This document shows positions 9,589 through 19,093 of a stretch of DNA of 64,000 bases, in pieces (the stretch's first letter is position 1; each line of letters opens with the position of its first letter). The position numbers were made by a program, and so were the translations under genes. The notes under the pieces are model-generated. The model was given only the letters and a program-made list of their open reading frames with translations. It did not search any database and was not told where the DNA came from. This DNA comes from Methyloversatilis sp. (GTDB lineage Bacteria; Pseudomonadota; Gammaproteobacteria; Burkholderiales; Rhodocyclaceae): NCBI RefSeq assembly GCF_030696805.1, contig NZ_JAUYRO010000117.1, forward strand, positions 1-64,000. The letters run 5' to 3'.

Positions 9589-10914
9589 TTGGTCACTGCC
9601 GCCCAGCAGCCTGGTCGTAGCGCAAAATTCGGAGATCTTTGGCGCCGCCTGTGGTTTCTTGCAGGTGCGCTGATTGTTTATCGATTAGGCGCGCACATAC
9701 CTGTGCCCGGCATCGACCCTGCGCGTCTTGCGGAGTTGTTCCAGGGGCAGCAGGGCGGCATTCTTGGAGTGTTCAACCTATTCTCAGGTGGCGCTCTTTC
9801 GAGATTCACGATCTTTGCCTTGGGGATCATGCCGTACATTTCGGCGTCGATCATCATGCAGCTGCTGACGGTTGCGGTTCCGACGCTTGAAGCGCTCAAG
9901 AAGGAAGGCGAAGCCGGCCGCAGGAAAATCACGCAGTACACCCGTTATGGAACGCTGGTACTCGCGTTGTTTCAGGCGATCGGAATTTCGATTGCACTTG
10001 AGTCACAGCCAGGGTTGGTACTTGATCCTGGCATGATGTTCCGATTCGTGACGATCTCGACACTTGTAACCGGCACGATGTTTCTGATGTGGTTGGGCGA
10101 ACAGATCACCGAGCGCGGTGTAGGTAACGGTATTTCGATAATCATTTTTGCAGGAATCGCAGCGGGTCTGCCCGGTGCGATAGGCGGCTTGCTTGAACTG
10201 GTCAACACTGGGGCGATGCATGAACTGACTGCGTTGTTCATTGTGGCGCTCGTCATTGCCGTGACAGCTGTTGTTGTCTTTGTTGAGCGTGGCCAGCGCA
10301 AGATCCTGGTCAATTACGCAAAACGCCAGGTGGGCAACAAGGTGTACGGCGGCCAGAGTTCGCATTTGCCTTTGAAGCTCAATATGGCAGGCGTTATTCC
10401 GCCGATTTTCGCCTCGTCGATCATCTTGTTTCCAGCGACGCTGGCTGGTTGGTTTGCCACGACTGAAAGTACGCGTTGGCTCAAGGATCTCGCGGCAACG
10501 CTCTCTCCTGGGCAGCCGGTGTACGTGTTGCTGTATGCGGCTGCGATCGTGTTTTTCTGCTTTTTTTACACTGCGCTGGTGTTCAACGCGAAAGAGACCG
10601 CAGACAACCTGAAGAAGAGCGGCGCCTTTGTGCCTGGCATTCGTCCTGGTGAGCAGACTGCGCGCTACATCGACAAGATTCTGACGCGCCTCACGCTGGT
10701 GGGCGCGGTGTACATCACGCTCGTGTGTCTGCTTCCGGAGTTTCTGATCCTTAAATGGAATGTGCCGTTTTATTTCGGCGGTACGTCGTTGCTGATCATC
10801 GTTGTCGTGACGATGGACTTCATGTCACAGGTGCAGGCCTATGTCATGTCGCATCAGTACGAAAGTTTGTTGAAGAAAGCAAATTTCCGCGGGACTGGAT
10901 TCCCGACGCGCTAG
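9589..10914 (+). CDS. secY: Protein translocase subunit SecY
   Basis: 441 residues with ten predicted membrane segments; core of the SecYEG channel for protein export and membrane insertion. Seen: [17 protein letters not shown] (TM1 to plug region), [56 protein letters not shown] and the C-terminal motif region [19 protein letters not shown]. The start is a TTG at 9589, three nt after rplO, preceded by GGGGAG; no in-frame ATG lies close enough to serve. Embedding in the spc operon is universal. Confidence 0.95.
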   Translation: MVTAAQQPGRSAKFGDLWRRLWFLAGALIVYRLGAHIPVPGIDPARLAELFQGQQGGILGVFNLFSGGALSRFTIFALGIMPYISASIIMQLLTVAVPTLEALKKEGEAGRRKITQYTRYGTLVLALFQAIGISIALESQPGLVLDPGMMFRFVTISTLVTGTMFLMWLGEQITERGVGNGISIIIFAGIAAGLPGAIGGLLELVNTGAMHELTALFIVALVIAVTAVVVFVERGQRKILVNYAKRQVGNKVYGGQSSHLPLKLNMAGVIPPIFASSIILFPATLAGWFATTESTRWLKDLAATLSPGQPVYVLLYAAAIVFFCFFYTALVFNAKETADNLKKSGAFVPGIRPGEQTARYIDKILTRLTLVGAVYITLVCLLPEFLILKWNVPFYFGGTSLLIIVVVTMDFMSQVQAYVMSHQYESLLKKANFRGTGFPTR

Positions 10915-10920
10915 GTACTT

Positions 10921-11139
10921 ATGTCCAAGGAAGATGTCATTGAAATGCAGGGGGAAGTTGTTGAAACCCTGCCTAATGCGACGTTTCGCGTGAAGCTCGA
11001 AAATGGACACGTGGTTCTCGGGCATATTTCCGGAAAGATGAGGATGCATTACATCCGGATTCTTCCCGGAGACAAGGTAACGGTGCAGCTCACGCCTTAT
11101 GACCTCACAAAAGGTCGCATCGTGTTTCGCGCCAAGTAA
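10921..11139 (+). CDS. infA: Translation initiation factor IF-1
   Basis: 72 residues, an S1-like OB fold: [40 protein letters not shown] and [18 protein letters not shown]-1 occupies the A site during initiation. The position between secY and rpmJ is typical of betaproteobacteria. Six nt after secY. Confidence 0.97.
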   Translation: MSKEDVIEMQGEVVETLPNATFRVKLENGHVVLGHISGKMRMHYIRILPGDKVTVQLTPYDLTKGRIVFRAK

Positions 11140-11169
11140 GTCGGCGTTTGGTTCAGCTGGAGAAATAGG

Positions 11170-11283
11170 ATGAAAGTCCAAGCTTCTGTAAAGCGCGTTT
11201 GCCGCAAGTGCAAGGTGATTCGTCGCCACGGGGTTGTGCGTGTCATTTGCGCGGATCCACGTCACAAGCAGCGTCAAGGTTGA
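11170..11283 (+). CDS. rpmJ: 50S ribosomal protein L36
   Basis: A 37-codon ORF found by reading the infA-rpsM gap. It begins [20 protein letters not shown] and contains the L36 zinc-ribbon ligands Cys11, Cys14, Cys27 and His32, so it is the zinc-binding form. ATAGG precedes the ATG. It ends TTGA, and this end overlaps the -35 box proposed for the alpha operon. L36 is the smallest 50S protein, near the peptidyl transferase base. Confidence 0.96.
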   Translation: MKVQASVKRVCRKCKVIRRHGVVRVICADPRHKQRQG

Positions 11284-11309
11284 CGCTTGCTAGTGGTTTT
11301 TGATAAAAT
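11280..11309 (+). promoter_or_regulatory. Putative sigma-70 promoter of the alpha operon
   Basis: TTGACG at 11280-11285 and TAAAAT at 11304-11309 are separated by 18 bases, a good match to the sigma-70 consensus, 28 nt before the rpsM start. The -35 box overlaps the last codons of rpmJ. This suggests the rpsM-rpsK-rpsD-rpoA-rplQ genes can be transcribed separately from spc. Confidence 0.6.
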
Positions 11310-11337
11310 TTAAGGTTTCGCTTTTCGGGGTGACTGC

Positions 11338-11703
11338 ATGGCCCGTATCGCCGGCGTAAACATTCCTAACCACCAGCACACCGAGATCGCTCTCACCGCG
11401 ATCTTCGGCGTCGGTCGGTCCCGCTCACAAAAGATCTGTGACGCTGCCGGGGTAACCCGCACCGCCAAGATCAAAGACCTCTCGGAGGCCGAAATGGATC
11501 GGCTGCGGGAAGAGGTCGGCAAGTTCACGATTGAAGGTGACCTTCGTCGCGAAGTGACGATGAACATCAAGCGCCTGATGGATCTCGGGTGCTACCGCGG
11601 TGTTCGTCATCGTCGCGGCCTTCCGCTTCGTGGTCAGCGTACCCGCACGAACGCACGTACCCGCAAGGGACCGCGCAAGTCGATCTCCGGCGGCAAGAAG
11701 TAA
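11338..11703 (+). CDS. rpsM: 30S ribosomal protein S13
   Basis: 121 residues: [40 protein letters not shown] and the basic tail [14 protein letters not shown] that reaches the P-site tRNA. First gene of the alpha block behind its own likely promoter. Confidence 0.98.
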   Translation: MARIAGVNIPNHQHTEIALTAIFGVGRSRSQKICDAAGVTRTAKIKDLSEAEMDRLREEVGKFTIEGDLRREVTMNIKRLMDLGCYRGVRHRRGLPLRGQRTRTNARTRKGPRKSISGGKK

Positions 11704-11725
11704 GCGCCGCTAACAGGACACGATC

Positions 11726-12115
11726 ATGGTCAAGAGTGCTGCAAAAGTAAGGAAGAAAGTCAAGAAGAACGTCGCGGAAGGCATCGCGCACATTCACGCT
11801 TCTTTCAATAACACGATCATCACGATCACCGATCGCCAGGGCAATGCTCTGTCGTGGGCCACTTCCGGTGGCGCCGGCTTCAAAGGCTCGCGCAAAAGCA
11901 CACCTTTTGCCGCGCAGGTTGCTGCCGAAGCTGCCGGCAAGGTGGCAGTCGAGTGTGGCGTGAAGAATCTGGAAGTGCGCATCAAGGGCCCCGGTCCGGG
12001 CCGAGAGTCGGCTGTGCGTGCGCTCAATGCGCTCGGTATCAAGATTTCGTCGATCACCGATATCACGCCGATCCCGCACAACGGCTGCCGTCCGCCCAAG
12101 CGCCGGCGTATCTGA
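11726..12115 (+). CDS. rpsK: 30S ribosomal protein S11
   Basis: 129 residues with [40 protein letters not shown] and the C-terminal [16 protein letters not shown]11 lies on the 30S platform by the mRNA exit. Twenty-two nt after rpsM. Confidence 0.98.
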   Translation: MVKSAAKVRKKVKKNVAEGIAHIHASFNNTIITITDRQGNALSWATSGGAGFKGSRKSTPFAAQVAAEAAGKVAVECGVKNLEVRIKGPGPGRESAVRALNALGIKISSITDITPIPHNGCRPPKRRRI

Positions 12116-12128
12116 GAGGAAGTAGAGA

Positions 12129-12758
12129 ATGGCTCGTAATCTCGACCCGAAATGTCGTCAGTGCCGTCGCGAAGGCGAAAAGCTCTTCCTGAAGGGCGAA
12201 AAGTGCTTCACAGACAAGTGCGCGATCGAACGTCGGTCCTATGCGCCTGGACAGCACGGACAGAAATCCGGTCAGCGTCTGTCTGGCTTCGGTCAGCAGT
12301 TGCGTGAAAAGCAGAAGATTCGCCGCATCTACGGCGTTCTCGAGCGCCAGTTCCGCCGCGTGTACGCTGAAGCTGTGCGCCGCAAGGGCCAGACAGGCGA
12401 AAACATGCTGCAGCTGCTGGAAAGCCGTCTCGACACGGTTGCGTATCGCATGGGTTTCGGCGCATCGCGTGCCGAGTCACGTCAGGTGGTGCGTCACAAC
12501 GGCGTTTTGGTCAATGGCAAGCGTGTGAATATTCCTTCGTACGAAGTGCGTCCGGGCGATGTGGTCGAACTGACCGAACGCGCCAAGGCACATCTGCGTT
12601 CGAAAGGTGCGCTTGAAGCCCAGGCATCGCGTGGCTTCCCGGACTGGATCGACGTCGATTCCAAGGCGGCTCGCGGTGTGTTCAAGGCTCTGCCGGCACG
12701 CACCGACCTTCCGTCGACGATCAACGAAAGTTTGGTTGTCGAACTGTATTCCCGCTGA
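12129..12758 (+). CDS. rpsD: 30S ribosomal protein S4
   Basis: 209 residues with the N-terminal [20 protein letters not shown], containing a C-x2-C pair, and the S4 RNA-binding domain around residues 95-160 ([20 protein letters not shown]). S4 nucleates 16S assembly and in E. coli represses the alpha operon. Its stop codon (12756-12758) lies inside a perfect 10-bp hairpin described separately. Confidence 0.97.
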   Translation: MARNLDPKCRQCRREGEKLFLKGEKCFTDKCAIERRSYAPGQHGQKSGQRLSGFGQQLREKQKIRRIYGVLERQFRRVYAEAVRRKGQTGENMLQLLESRLDTVAYRMGFGASRAESRQVVRHNGVLVNGKRVNIPSYEVRPGDVVELTERAKAHLRSKGALEAQASRGFPDWIDVDSKAARGVFKALPARTDLPSTINESLVVELYSR

Positions 12759-12776
12759 TCGCGTGTGCGATCAGCG
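12753..12776 (+). promoter_or_regulatory. 10-bp hairpin spanning the rpsD stop codon
   Basis: CGCTGATCGC (12753-12762) pairs perfectly with GCGATCAGCG (12767-12776) around a GTGT loop. The rpsD TGA is in the left arm. No T-run follows, so it is not a standard terminator; it could tune readthrough, protect RNA ends or modulate the rpsD/rpoA ratio. Structure seen, role inferred. Confidence 0.6.
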
Positions 12777-12798
12777 CTGACGTCACTGAGGACTGCAG

Positions 12799-13776
12799 AT
12801 GCAAAGCAATGCTCTCTTGAAACCGCGCATCATTGACGTACAAAATCTTTCACCGGCTCACGCACGTGTTGTGATGGAGCCGTTCGAGCGCGGATTCGGG
12901 CACACGCTGGGCAACGCGCTCCGCCGCATTCTCCTGTCGTCCATGCCCGGCTTCGCGCCGACTGAAGTGCAGATCGAAGGCGTACTCCACGAGTATTCGA
13001 CGCTCGATGGTGTTCGCGAGGACGTGGTCGATATCCTGCTGAACCTGAAGGGTGTCGTACTCAAGCTGCACAACCGCTCGGAAGCCTACCTGCGCCTGTC
13101 GAAAACCGGCGAGGGTGTCGTGACCGCTGGCGATATCGAAGTCACGCACGACGTCGAAATCGTTAATCCGGAACACGTCATCGCCCACGTTGCACCTGGT
13201 GGCAAGCTTGAGCTTCAGTTCAAGATTGAGCAGGGTCGCGGTTATGTTCCGGGTACGTTGCGTCAGCACACGTCGGAAAGCAAGGCGATTGGCCACATCC
13301 TGCTGGACGCTAGTTTCAGCCCGGTTCGCCGCGTGAGCTATTCGGTCGAGTCGGCGCGCGTCGAACAGCGTACCGATCTTGACCGTCTGGTGATGGACGT
13401 CGAAACCAACGGCGCTGTTGAACCTGAAGAAGCGGTCCGTTACGCGGCCCGCGTGTTGGTGGATCAGCTGTCGATCTTCGCTGAGCTGGAAGGTACGGCG
13501 CCGGCCGTCGAAGCGCGTCGTCCGGCGCAGATCGATCCGATCCTGCTGCGTCCGGTAGATGATCTCGAATTGACGGTTCGCTCTGCCAACTGTCTGAAGG
13601 CCGAGAACATCTATTACATCGGCGATCTGATCCAGCGCACCGAGACTGAGTTGCTCAAGACCCCGAATCTGGGTCGCAAGTCGCTCAACGAAATCAAGGA
13701 AGTACTCGCTTCACGCGGCTTGACGCTGGGTATGAAGCTCGAGAACTGGCCGCCGGCTGGTCTCGATCGGGGTTAA
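12799..13776 (+). CDS. rpoA: RNA polymerase alpha subunit
   Basis: 325 residues. The N-terminal assembly domain includes [20 protein letters not shown] and [20 protein letters not shown]; the C-terminal domain (about 250-325) contains [20 protein letters not shown] and [20 protein letters not shown], which contact UP elements and activators. Alpha dimerises to scaffold polymerase assembly. Between rpsD and rplQ as expected. Confidence 0.98.
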   Translation: MQSNALLKPRIIDVQNLSPAHARVVMEPFERGFGHTLGNALRRILLSSMPGFAPTEVQIEGVLHEYSTLDGVREDVVDILLNLKGVVLKLHNRSEAYLRLSKTGEGVVTAGDIEVTHDVEIVNPEHVIAHVAPGGKLELQFKIEQGRGYVPGTLRQHTSESKAIGHILLDASFSPVRRVSYSVESARVEQRTDLDRLVMDVETNGAVEPEEAVRYAARVLVDQLSIFAELEGTAPAVEARRPAQIDPILLRPVDDLELTVRSANCLKAENIYYIGDLIQRTETELLKTPNLGRKSLNEIKEVLASRGLTLGMKLENWPPAGLDRG

Positions 13777-13858
13777 GCCCCAGCCGGGTCCGCCCGGTCA
13801 CAATATGAACCGGCCACTTGCCTGACCCGCGGTGGCCGCATAATTTTACGGAGTCATC

Positions 13859-14251
13859 ATGCGTCATCGTAACGGTCTCAGAAAACTCAATCGCACCAGC
13901 TCGCATCGCGAAGCGATGTTCCGCAACATGGCGGTTTCTCTGCTTCGTCACGAAGCGATCAAGACCACCGTGCCGAAAGCCAAGGAACTGCGTCGCGTCG
14001 TCGAACCGCTGATCAATCTTGGCAAGACGCCCAACCTGTCGAATCGCCGCCTTGCTTTCTCGCGTCTGCGTGATCGTGAAGTCGTGTGCAAGATTTTCGA
14101 CGTGCTCGGCCCGCGCTACGCGACCCGCAACGGTGGCTACCTCAGCATTCTGAAGATGGGCTTCCGGCAGGGCGACAACGCGCCGATGGCGTTTGTGCAG
14201 CTCATGGATCGCCCTGATGACAGCGCCGAAGCGGTCGAAGTCGCCGAATAA
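13859..14251 (+). CDS. rplQ: 50S ribosomal protein L17
   Basis: 130 residues: [20 protein letters not shown] and [21 protein letters not shown]17 is close to the exit tunnel surface. Last gene of the alpha operon; the 82-nt rpoA-rplQ spacer contains a 7-bp inverted repeat (CGGCCAC 13811-13817, GTGGCCG 13832-13838). Followed by a strong terminator. Confidence 0.98.
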   Translation: MRHRNGLRKLNRTSSHREAMFRNMAVSLLRHEAIKTTVPKAKELRRVVEPLINLGKTPNLSNRRLAFSRLRDREVVCKIFDVLGPRYATRNGGYLSILKMGFRQGDNAPMAFVQLMDRPDDSAEAVEVAE

Positions 14252-14265
14252 TGTCGCGCCTTCCA

Positions 14266-14302
14266 CAATGAAAAAGCCTCGCATCGCGAGGCTTTTTCAT
14301 TG
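14266..14302. terminator. Bidirectional Rho-independent terminator
   Basis: A 17-bp perfect inverted repeat with an ATC loop (14283-14285): the arms contain GCCTCGC and GCGAGGC flanked by AAAAA and TTTTT. It gives a T-run after a GC stem on both strands, so it can end both the ribosomal transcript and the convergent cobA transcript. Confidence 0.92.
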
Positions 14303-14327
14303 TCCGTCGCTAGCAATTGAAACGCGA

Positions 14328-15140
14328 TCAGGCTGCGTGCGGAGCGTGCTGCGCAAGCGGCTCGAATTGATCGATCCGTTGCGCCAGCATTTCGCGGAAC
14401 ACTTCTCCCAGCATGACCAGTACGGCGCCTTCCGGGGGGCCTTCCGTACCGAGCAGTTCCGAAACCGGCCGTGCCGCAAGGACGGACAAGGTTGTCAAAC
14501 ATTCGCGTGAAGACGGAAGGCTGGCGTTTTCGATGATCGCGACCGGGGTGTCGGGAGCGCGTCCGTATTCCATCAGTTCGTGCGCAATGGCCATCGATTC
14601 GTGCGAAGCCATATACAGCGCCAATGTAGGCACATCGGCATTTGTACGCAGCGCCTGCGACGGGTTTTCGCCTGCGCCCGCGCGCGGTGTAAGCAAGGCA
14701 ACGCTGCGTGAAAGGCCACGCCGCGTCAACGAAACGCGCAGTTGAGCGCAGGCGGCACTTGCTGCTGTGATGCCGGACACCACTTCGTAATCGATGCCGG
14801 CTTCGGCGAGTGCATCCATTTCTTCCTGCGCCCGGCCGAACAACATCGGATCGCCCCCTTTGAGGCGAACCACCACTGCGTGCGAGCGTGCTGCATGCAC
14901 CAGTTGCTGGTTGATGAAGCGCTGGGCCGTCGAATGCCGGCCGCAGCGTTTGCCAACTGGTATGCGCTTCGCCCGGGTAGCGAGCGCCAGCACCTCTTCA
15001 CCAATCAGCGCGTCGTGCAATACGACATCGGCCTCGGCAAGCAGTTTTGCGGCGCGCAGGGTCAGCAGATCCACCGCGCCCGGGCCGGCGCCGACCAGCC
15101 ACACCTTGCCGGGCAGATGCGCGTCAGTCGCCTTTGACAT
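14328..15140 (-). CDS. cobA: Uroporphyrinogen-III C-methyltransferase
   Basis: 270 residues; makes precorrin-2 by two SAM-dependent methylations, the first step towards siroheme (cofactor of the sulfite reductase encoded upstream) and cobalamin. Motifs: VWLVGAGPGAVDLLTLRAAK at the N-terminus, VVVRLKGGDPMLFGRAQEE and VVSGITAASAACAQLRVSLT. It is the stand-alone enzyme, without the dehydrogenase/ferrochelatase part of CysG. The start at 15140 overlaps the 3' end of cysH by 17 nt; longer N-terminal extensions in frame lie within cysH and are not family-like. Confidence 0.93.
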   Translation of the reverse strand: MSKATDAHLPGKVWLVGAGPGAVDLLTLRAAKLLAEADVVLHDALIGEEVLALATRAKRIPVGKRCGRHSTAQRFINQQLVHAARSHAVVVRLKGGDPMLFGRAQEEMDALAEAGIDYEVVSGITAASAACAQLRVSLTRRGLSRSVALLTPRAGAGENPSQALRTNADVPTLALYMASHESMAIAHELMEYGRAPDTPVAIIENASLPSSRECLTTLSVLAARPVSELLGTEGPPEGAVLVMLGEVFREMLAQRIDQFEPLAQHAPHAA

Positions 15141-15852
15141 GCAGGCCGCACTCCTTGCTCTCCGGGTTTTCCCACCACCAGCGCCCTGCGCGGATGTCTT
15201 CGCCGGGGGAAATCGCACGCGTACAGGGCTGGCAGCCGATGCTGGGGAAGAACTGTTCGTGCAGCGCGTTGTACGGCACGCCCTCGGTCTGGATATAAAC
15301 CCATACCTCGCGCTCGGTCCAGTCGGAAAGCGGATTGAATTTCTCTATACCGTGCGACTCGTCGAACTCGCGCAGCGGCAGATCGGCGCGCGTGGTCGAC
15401 TGTTGCGCACGCATGCCGGTGATCCAGGCCTTCTTACCGGCCAGAGCACGCTTCAGCGGCTCGACTTTGCGCATGCCACAGCAGGCCTTGCGCAGTTCGA
15501 CCGAGTGATAGAAGGCATTGATGCCGTGCTTGCGTACATATTCCTCAACGGCTTCATGGCGCGGAAACCACGTGACCGGCCGCGCTCCGTAGTGTGAATC
15601 GGCCTTTGCCATCAAGTCGTAGGTCTCGGCGGGCAGGCGGCCGGTGTCGAGCGTGAAGATTTCGATTTCGATGTCGTGCCGCTGGATGAGGTCGGTCAGC
15701 AGCATGTCCTCTGCGCCCATGCTGCTCGCAAAGCCGATCGGCTGAAAATCAGCTGCAGCCTGACGCAGGCGGTCGATGGTAGCCACCGTTTTCTCGGCCA
15801 CCTTCGCGCGCAGTGCGTCGCTCACGTTCGGATGGATCATCGGGTTGCTCAC
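15124..15852 (-). CDS. cysH: Phosphoadenylyl/adenylyl-sulfate reductase (APS type)
   Basis: 242 residues. Reduces activated sulfate to sulfite using thioredoxin. Contains the nucleotide-binding segment ASSMGAEDMLLTDLIQ near residue 42, the Cys pair Cys124-Cys125 (KACCGMRKVEPLKRAL) and Cys207/Cys210 (GCQPCTRAI), which bind a 4Fe-4S cluster in APS reductases, and the catalytic Cys235 in ECGLH. The cluster cysteines point to adenylyl-sulfate rather than PAPS as substrate. Start overlaps the DUF934 gene by four nt. Confidence 0.93.
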   Translation of the reverse strand: MSNPMIHPNVSDALRAKVAEKTVATIDRLRQAAADFQPIGFASSMGAEDMLLTDLIQRHDIEIEIFTLDTGRLPAETYDLMAKADSHYGARPVTWFPRHEAVEEYVRKHGINAFYHSVELRKACCGMRKVEPLKRALAGKKAWITGMRAQQSTTRADLPLREFDESHGIEKFNPLSDWTEREVWVYIQTEGVPYNALHEQFFPSIGCQPCTRAISPGEDIRAGRWWWENPESKECGLHVKGD

Positions 15853-16463
15853 GGACGGTCTCCCGCTGCGGAACGACGGCGAAAGATCGGCGGCTGGCCG
15901 TCTGTCGAAGTCTGATACGGTGTCGTGAAGTCCTTCAGCGCACCAATGCAGCGGTCTGCCTTTTGATCGGCACGCAGCAGATAGGCGTCGAAGCCGCAGC
16001 GGTGGAAGAAAAACATCTGGTCGCGCAGCACGTCGCCCAGCGCCCGCAGCTCGTTCCGGTAGCCGTAGCGAGTGCGCAGGATGAAGGCGATCGAGTAACC
16101 GCGGCCGTCGATGAATTTCGGAAAGTTAACGCCGATCAACGGCAGTCGGTTCAAATTCCCGCCAAGGCTTTCAGCCAGCACGGCTGGCTCTTCATGGCTG
16201 TCCAGCCAGACGCCGATCTCGCCTTTGTCGGCGCGGGTCGCCAGTTCGTCGCGACGGCGGAGCCACACCGACAGCGGCAGCAATACCTTGCCCGCCGGAA
16301 AATCGCAGGCGGCAATGACGTCTTCCGACGCAGCCGGTTCGCCGGTGAGCTTGAACAGCACCACCTTGCCCGCCGACTTGCGCACCGGTTCATTCGTCTC
16401 GGGCAGCCGCACCCAGGTCCAGTCGTCGACAACCACTTCGGTGCCGCGGATCAGTTCAGCCAT
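15849..16463 (-). CDS. DUF934 protein of the sulfite-reduction operon
   Basis: 204 residues belonging to the DUF934 family, which in many Proteobacteria sits beside cysI and cysH; its biochemical role is not established to my knowledge. Visible: GTEVVVDDWTWVRL near the N-terminus, GEIGVWLDSHEEP, and the conserved middle NFPKFIDGRGYSIAFILRTR with YRNELRALGDVLRDQMFFFH. No signal peptide or membrane segment, so it is likely cytosolic. It overlaps cysI by 8 nt and cysH by 4 nt, so all three are translated as a unit; an accessory role in sulfite reductase function is inferred. Confidence 0.88.
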   Translation of the reverse strand: MAELIRGTEVVVDDWTWVRLPETNEPVRKSAGKVVLFKLTGEPAASEDVIAACDFPAGKVLLPLSVWLRRRDELATRADKGEIGVWLDSHEEPAVLAESLGGNLNRLPLIGVNFPKFIDGRGYSIAFILRTRYGYRNELRALGDVLRDQMFFFHRCGFDAYLLRADQKADRCIGALKDFTTPYQTSTDGQPPIFRRRSAAGDRP

Positions 16464-18138
16464 GAATCACCTCGGTCTTCTTCGTGGATTCGCCATAGAC
16501 GCCCGCCTTGAACGGCGCCATGCCGAGGCGGCGTACGGTATCGATGAATCGCTCTTCCGGGGTGCGTTGCTCGACGTAGGTCTCGACCAGTTTGGTGATG
16601 ACGGCCGGCACCTCTTCGGCCGCGAACGACGGGCCGATAACGTCGCCGAGCGATGTCAGGTTGCCCTGCGAGCCGCCGATCGACACCTGGTACCACTCGG
16701 AGCCGGTCTTGTCGACGCCCAGAATGCCGATGTGACCAACGTGGTGATGACCACAGGAATTCATGCAGCCAGAAATGTTGAGCTCAAGATCACCCACGTC
16801 GTACAGGTAGTCGAGATTTTCGAAAGCCTCCTGGATCGCCTGTGCGATCGGGATCGACTTCGCATTGGCCAGCGAGCAGAAATCGCCACCCGGGCAGCAG
16901 ATGATGTCCGTCAGCAGCCCGATGTTCGGCGTCGCCAGTCCGTGCGCGCGGGCGCCCAGCCACAGTTCGTACAGGTCGGCCAGTGCGACGTCGGCCAGAA
17001 CCACATTCTGCTCGTGCGACACCCGCAGTTCGCAGAAGCTGTAACGGTCCGCCAGATCGGCCAGCGCGTCCATCTGCTTACAGGAAATGTCGCCCGGCGC
17101 GACACCGGTCGGCTTCAGCGACAGCGTCACCGCGCGGTAGCCCGGCCGCTTGTGCCCGCGCACGCAGCGCGACACCCAGCGGGCGAACGCCGGATCGGAT
17201 GCAAGTTTTGCGTCGAAGCCTTCGTCGCTTGCCGGGCGGAGCGGTGCGTCCGGGTCGGTGAATGCGGCGCTCGCGCGGTCCAGTTCGGCCTGCGTCACGG
17301 TAGCGATGCCGTCACGTTCCAGTTGCCACTCGTCGTCCACCTGTCGGGCGAACGTCTCGGCGCCAATGGCCTTCACCAGAATCTTGATGCGCGCCTTGTA
17401 GGCGTTGTCACGACGACCGTAGCGGTTATACACGCGCAGCACGGCGTCGAGATAGGTCGGCAGGTGCTGCCATGGCAGAGCGTCATGGATGACGCTGCCC
17501 AGTATCGGCGTGCGGCCCATGCCGCCACCGACGATGACTCGGGCGAGCACCTCGCCCTTCTCGTCGCGATACAGCTGCAGGCCAACATCGTGCGCGTAGG
17601 TCACGGCACGGTCTTCAAGCGTGCCGCTGACGGCGATCTTGAACTTGCGCGGCAGGAAGGCGAACTCCGGGTGGAAGGTTGACCATTGGCGCAGCATCTC
17701 GCAGTACGGCCGCGGGTCGACGATCTCATCCGGCGCGACGCCAGCGAACGGGTCGGTCGTGATGTTGCGGATGCAGTTGCCCGAGGTCTGGATGGCGTGC
17801 ATTTCCACCGTGGCCAGTTCGGCGAGGATGTCACCCGTGTCTTCCAGCCTCGGCCAGTTGAACTGCATGTTCTGCCGGGTCGAGAAGTGGCCGTAGCCGC
17901 GGTCGTAGCGCCGACCGATGTCGGACAGTTTGCGCAGCTGGGTGCTCGACAGCATGCCGTACGGAATGGCGACGCGCAGCATCGGCGCGTGGCGCTGGAT
18001 GTACAGGCCGTTCTGCAGCCGCAGCGGCCGGAACTCGTCGTCCGACAACTCACCCGCGAGGTTGCGCTGCAACTGGTCCCGGTACTGCGCGACACGCTCG
18101 AGCACCAGCGTGTGGTCGTATTCGTCGTAGCGATACAT
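16456..18138 (-). CDS. cysI: Sulfite reductase hemoprotein (nitrite/sulfite reductase family)
   Basis: 560 residues. Reduces sulfite to sulfide with six electrons using siroheme and a 4Fe-4S cluster. Cluster cysteines are visible at Cys415 and Cys421 (CPGGDFCSLANAKS) and Cys458 and Cys462 (NISGCMNSCGHHHVGHIG). Two tandem half-domains occur, with GHFSTRQNMQFNWPRL in the first. The family also contains ferredoxin-nitrite reductases; linkage to cysH, cobA and DUF934 favours sulfite. The start is the ATG of MYRYDEYD at 18138; an extension to 18192 lacks family similarity. Confidence 0.92.
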   Translation of the reverse strand: MYRYDEYDHTLVLERVAQYRDQLQRNLAGELSDDEFRPLRLQNGLYIQRHAPMLRVAIPYGMLSSTQLRKLSDIGRRYDRGYGHFSTRQNMQFNWPRLEDTGDILAELATVEMHAIQTSGNCIRNITTDPFAGVAPDEIVDPRPYCEMLRQWSTFHPEFAFLPRKFKIAVSGTLEDRAVTYAHDVGLQLYRDEKGEVLARVIVGGGMGRTPILGSVIHDALPWQHLPTYLDAVLRVYNRYGRRDNAYKARIKILVKAIGAETFARQVDDEWQLERDGIATVTQAELDRASAAFTDPDAPLRPASDEGFDAKLASDPAFARWVSRCVRGHKRPGYRAVTLSLKPTGVAPGDISCKQMDALADLADRYSFCELRVSHEQNVVLADVALADLYELWLGARAHGLATPNIGLLTDIICCPGGDFCSLANAKSIPIAQAIQEAFENLDYLYDVGDLELNISGCMNSCGHHHVGHIGILGVDKTGSEWYQVSIGGSQGNLTSLGDVIGPSFAAEEVPAVITKLVETYVEQRTPEERFIDTVRRLGMAPFKAGVYGESTKKTEVIHG

Positions 18139-18196
18139 GGATGTATTCTTCCGTTCGTCGGCGCCCGCCCGCAGGCCGGGTCGCCATATCAAAAAG

Positions 18197-18982
18197 TCAG
18201 CCTAGAAGATTCAGGCTCAGCTTGCCGCCGACGCCGAACAGCATGGTCGCCAGCAGCGGGCGAAGAAAACGCTCCGGCAGACGCGCCGCGACCTGGCTGC
18301 CGATCGCGATGCCGGGCAGCGAACCGATCAGCAGCGCGCCCAGCAGCGCCCAGTCGACGTTGCCGAGCCACCAGTGACCGAGACCGGCTACCAGAGTAAG
18401 CGGCACGGCGTGGGCGATGTCGCTGCCGACAATGCGCACCGCCGACAGGCGTGGGTATAGAAATACCAGTGCCGCTGTCCCCAGTGCGCCGGCACCGACC
18501 GAAGAGATCGTAACGAGTGCGCCGAGTATCGCGCCCGTACCCATCGTCAGTGCGCGCAGATTGCGTTCCCGCCACCCACGGATGCCCGGCCGTTCGGCCA
18601 CTGCCTGCAGCCGCTTGCGAAAAAGCAATGCACAGGCCGTCATCACCAACGCGATGCCGAGGGTACCGCTGATGACCGACGCACTGCCATAAGCTGAGCG
18701 GGAATGCGTCGATAACCACCATAACGTCAATGCCGCCGCCGGCACGCTGCCGGCGCCCAGACCGGTCACGATGCGCCAGTCAACGGTCTGGTTGCGCCCA
18801 TGCACCAGTGCTCCACCGGCCTTGGTCAATGCGGCGTACAGCAGGTCGGTGCCGACGGCTACTGCAGGGTGGATGCCGAACAGCAACACCAGCAGCGGCG
18901 TCATCAGCGAGCCGCCGCCCACACCGGTCAGTCCGACGATGGCGCCGACGAAGAAACCAGCGATGGAATAGCCGAATTCCAT
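18197..18982 (-). CDS. TauE/SafE family sulfite exporter-type permease
   Basis: 261 residues with about eight hydrophobic segments. The N-terminal GFFVGAIVGLTGVGGGSLMT, then LLYAALTKAGGALVHGRNQT, is typical of the TauE/SafE family, which moves sulfite, sulfonates or other organosulfur anions across the inner membrane. It is the first gene of the sulfur operon, 58 nt before cysI, and is divergent from the LysR regulator, so a role in sulfur-anion transport or sulfite relief is a reasonable inference. Confidence 0.85.
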   Translation of the reverse strand: MEFGYSIAGFFVGAIVGLTGVGGGSLMTPLLVLLFGIHPAVAVGTDLLYAALTKAGGALVHGRNQTVDWRIVTGLGAGSVPAAALTLWWLSTHSRSAYGSASVISGTLGIALVMTACALLFRKRLQAVAERPGIRGWRERNLRALTMGTGAILGALVTISSVGAGALGTAALVFLYPRLSAVRIVGSDIAHAVPLTLVAGLGHWWLGNVDWALLGALLIGSLPGIAIGSQVAARLPERFLRPLLATMLFGVGGKLSLNLLG

Positions 18983-19045
18983 GTGTATGTGCGAACAAGC
19001 GCGCGGAAAGGGCGCAGCTTAGTGGGACAGCAAGATAATCGGAAA

Positions 19046-19080
19046 TGCTTTGAAGTAAGATTAAAAGCACTTCTAGTGCT
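19046..19080. promoter_or_regulatory. Divergent control region with inverted repeats
   Basis: In the 111-nt gap between the permease and the LysR gene there are two nested dyads: TGCTTT (19046-19051) with AAAGCA (19064-19069), and AGCACT (19066-19071) with AGTGCT (19075-19080). LysR-type proteins bind such dyads upstream of divergent targets. Binding by the adjacent CysB-like protein is inferred. Confidence 0.45.
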
Positions 19081-19093
19081 AAAGGCCACCCCC

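Noticed and set aside
16111-17682. 523-codon plus-strand frame opposite cysI
   Set aside because: Shadow of cysI; no start signal, no family, Arg/His/Gln-rich.
18800-19093. N-terminal extension of the LysR regulator
   Set aside because: It overlaps the divergent permease gene and the control region and has no protein-like composition; the LysR helix-turn-helix begins at 19094.
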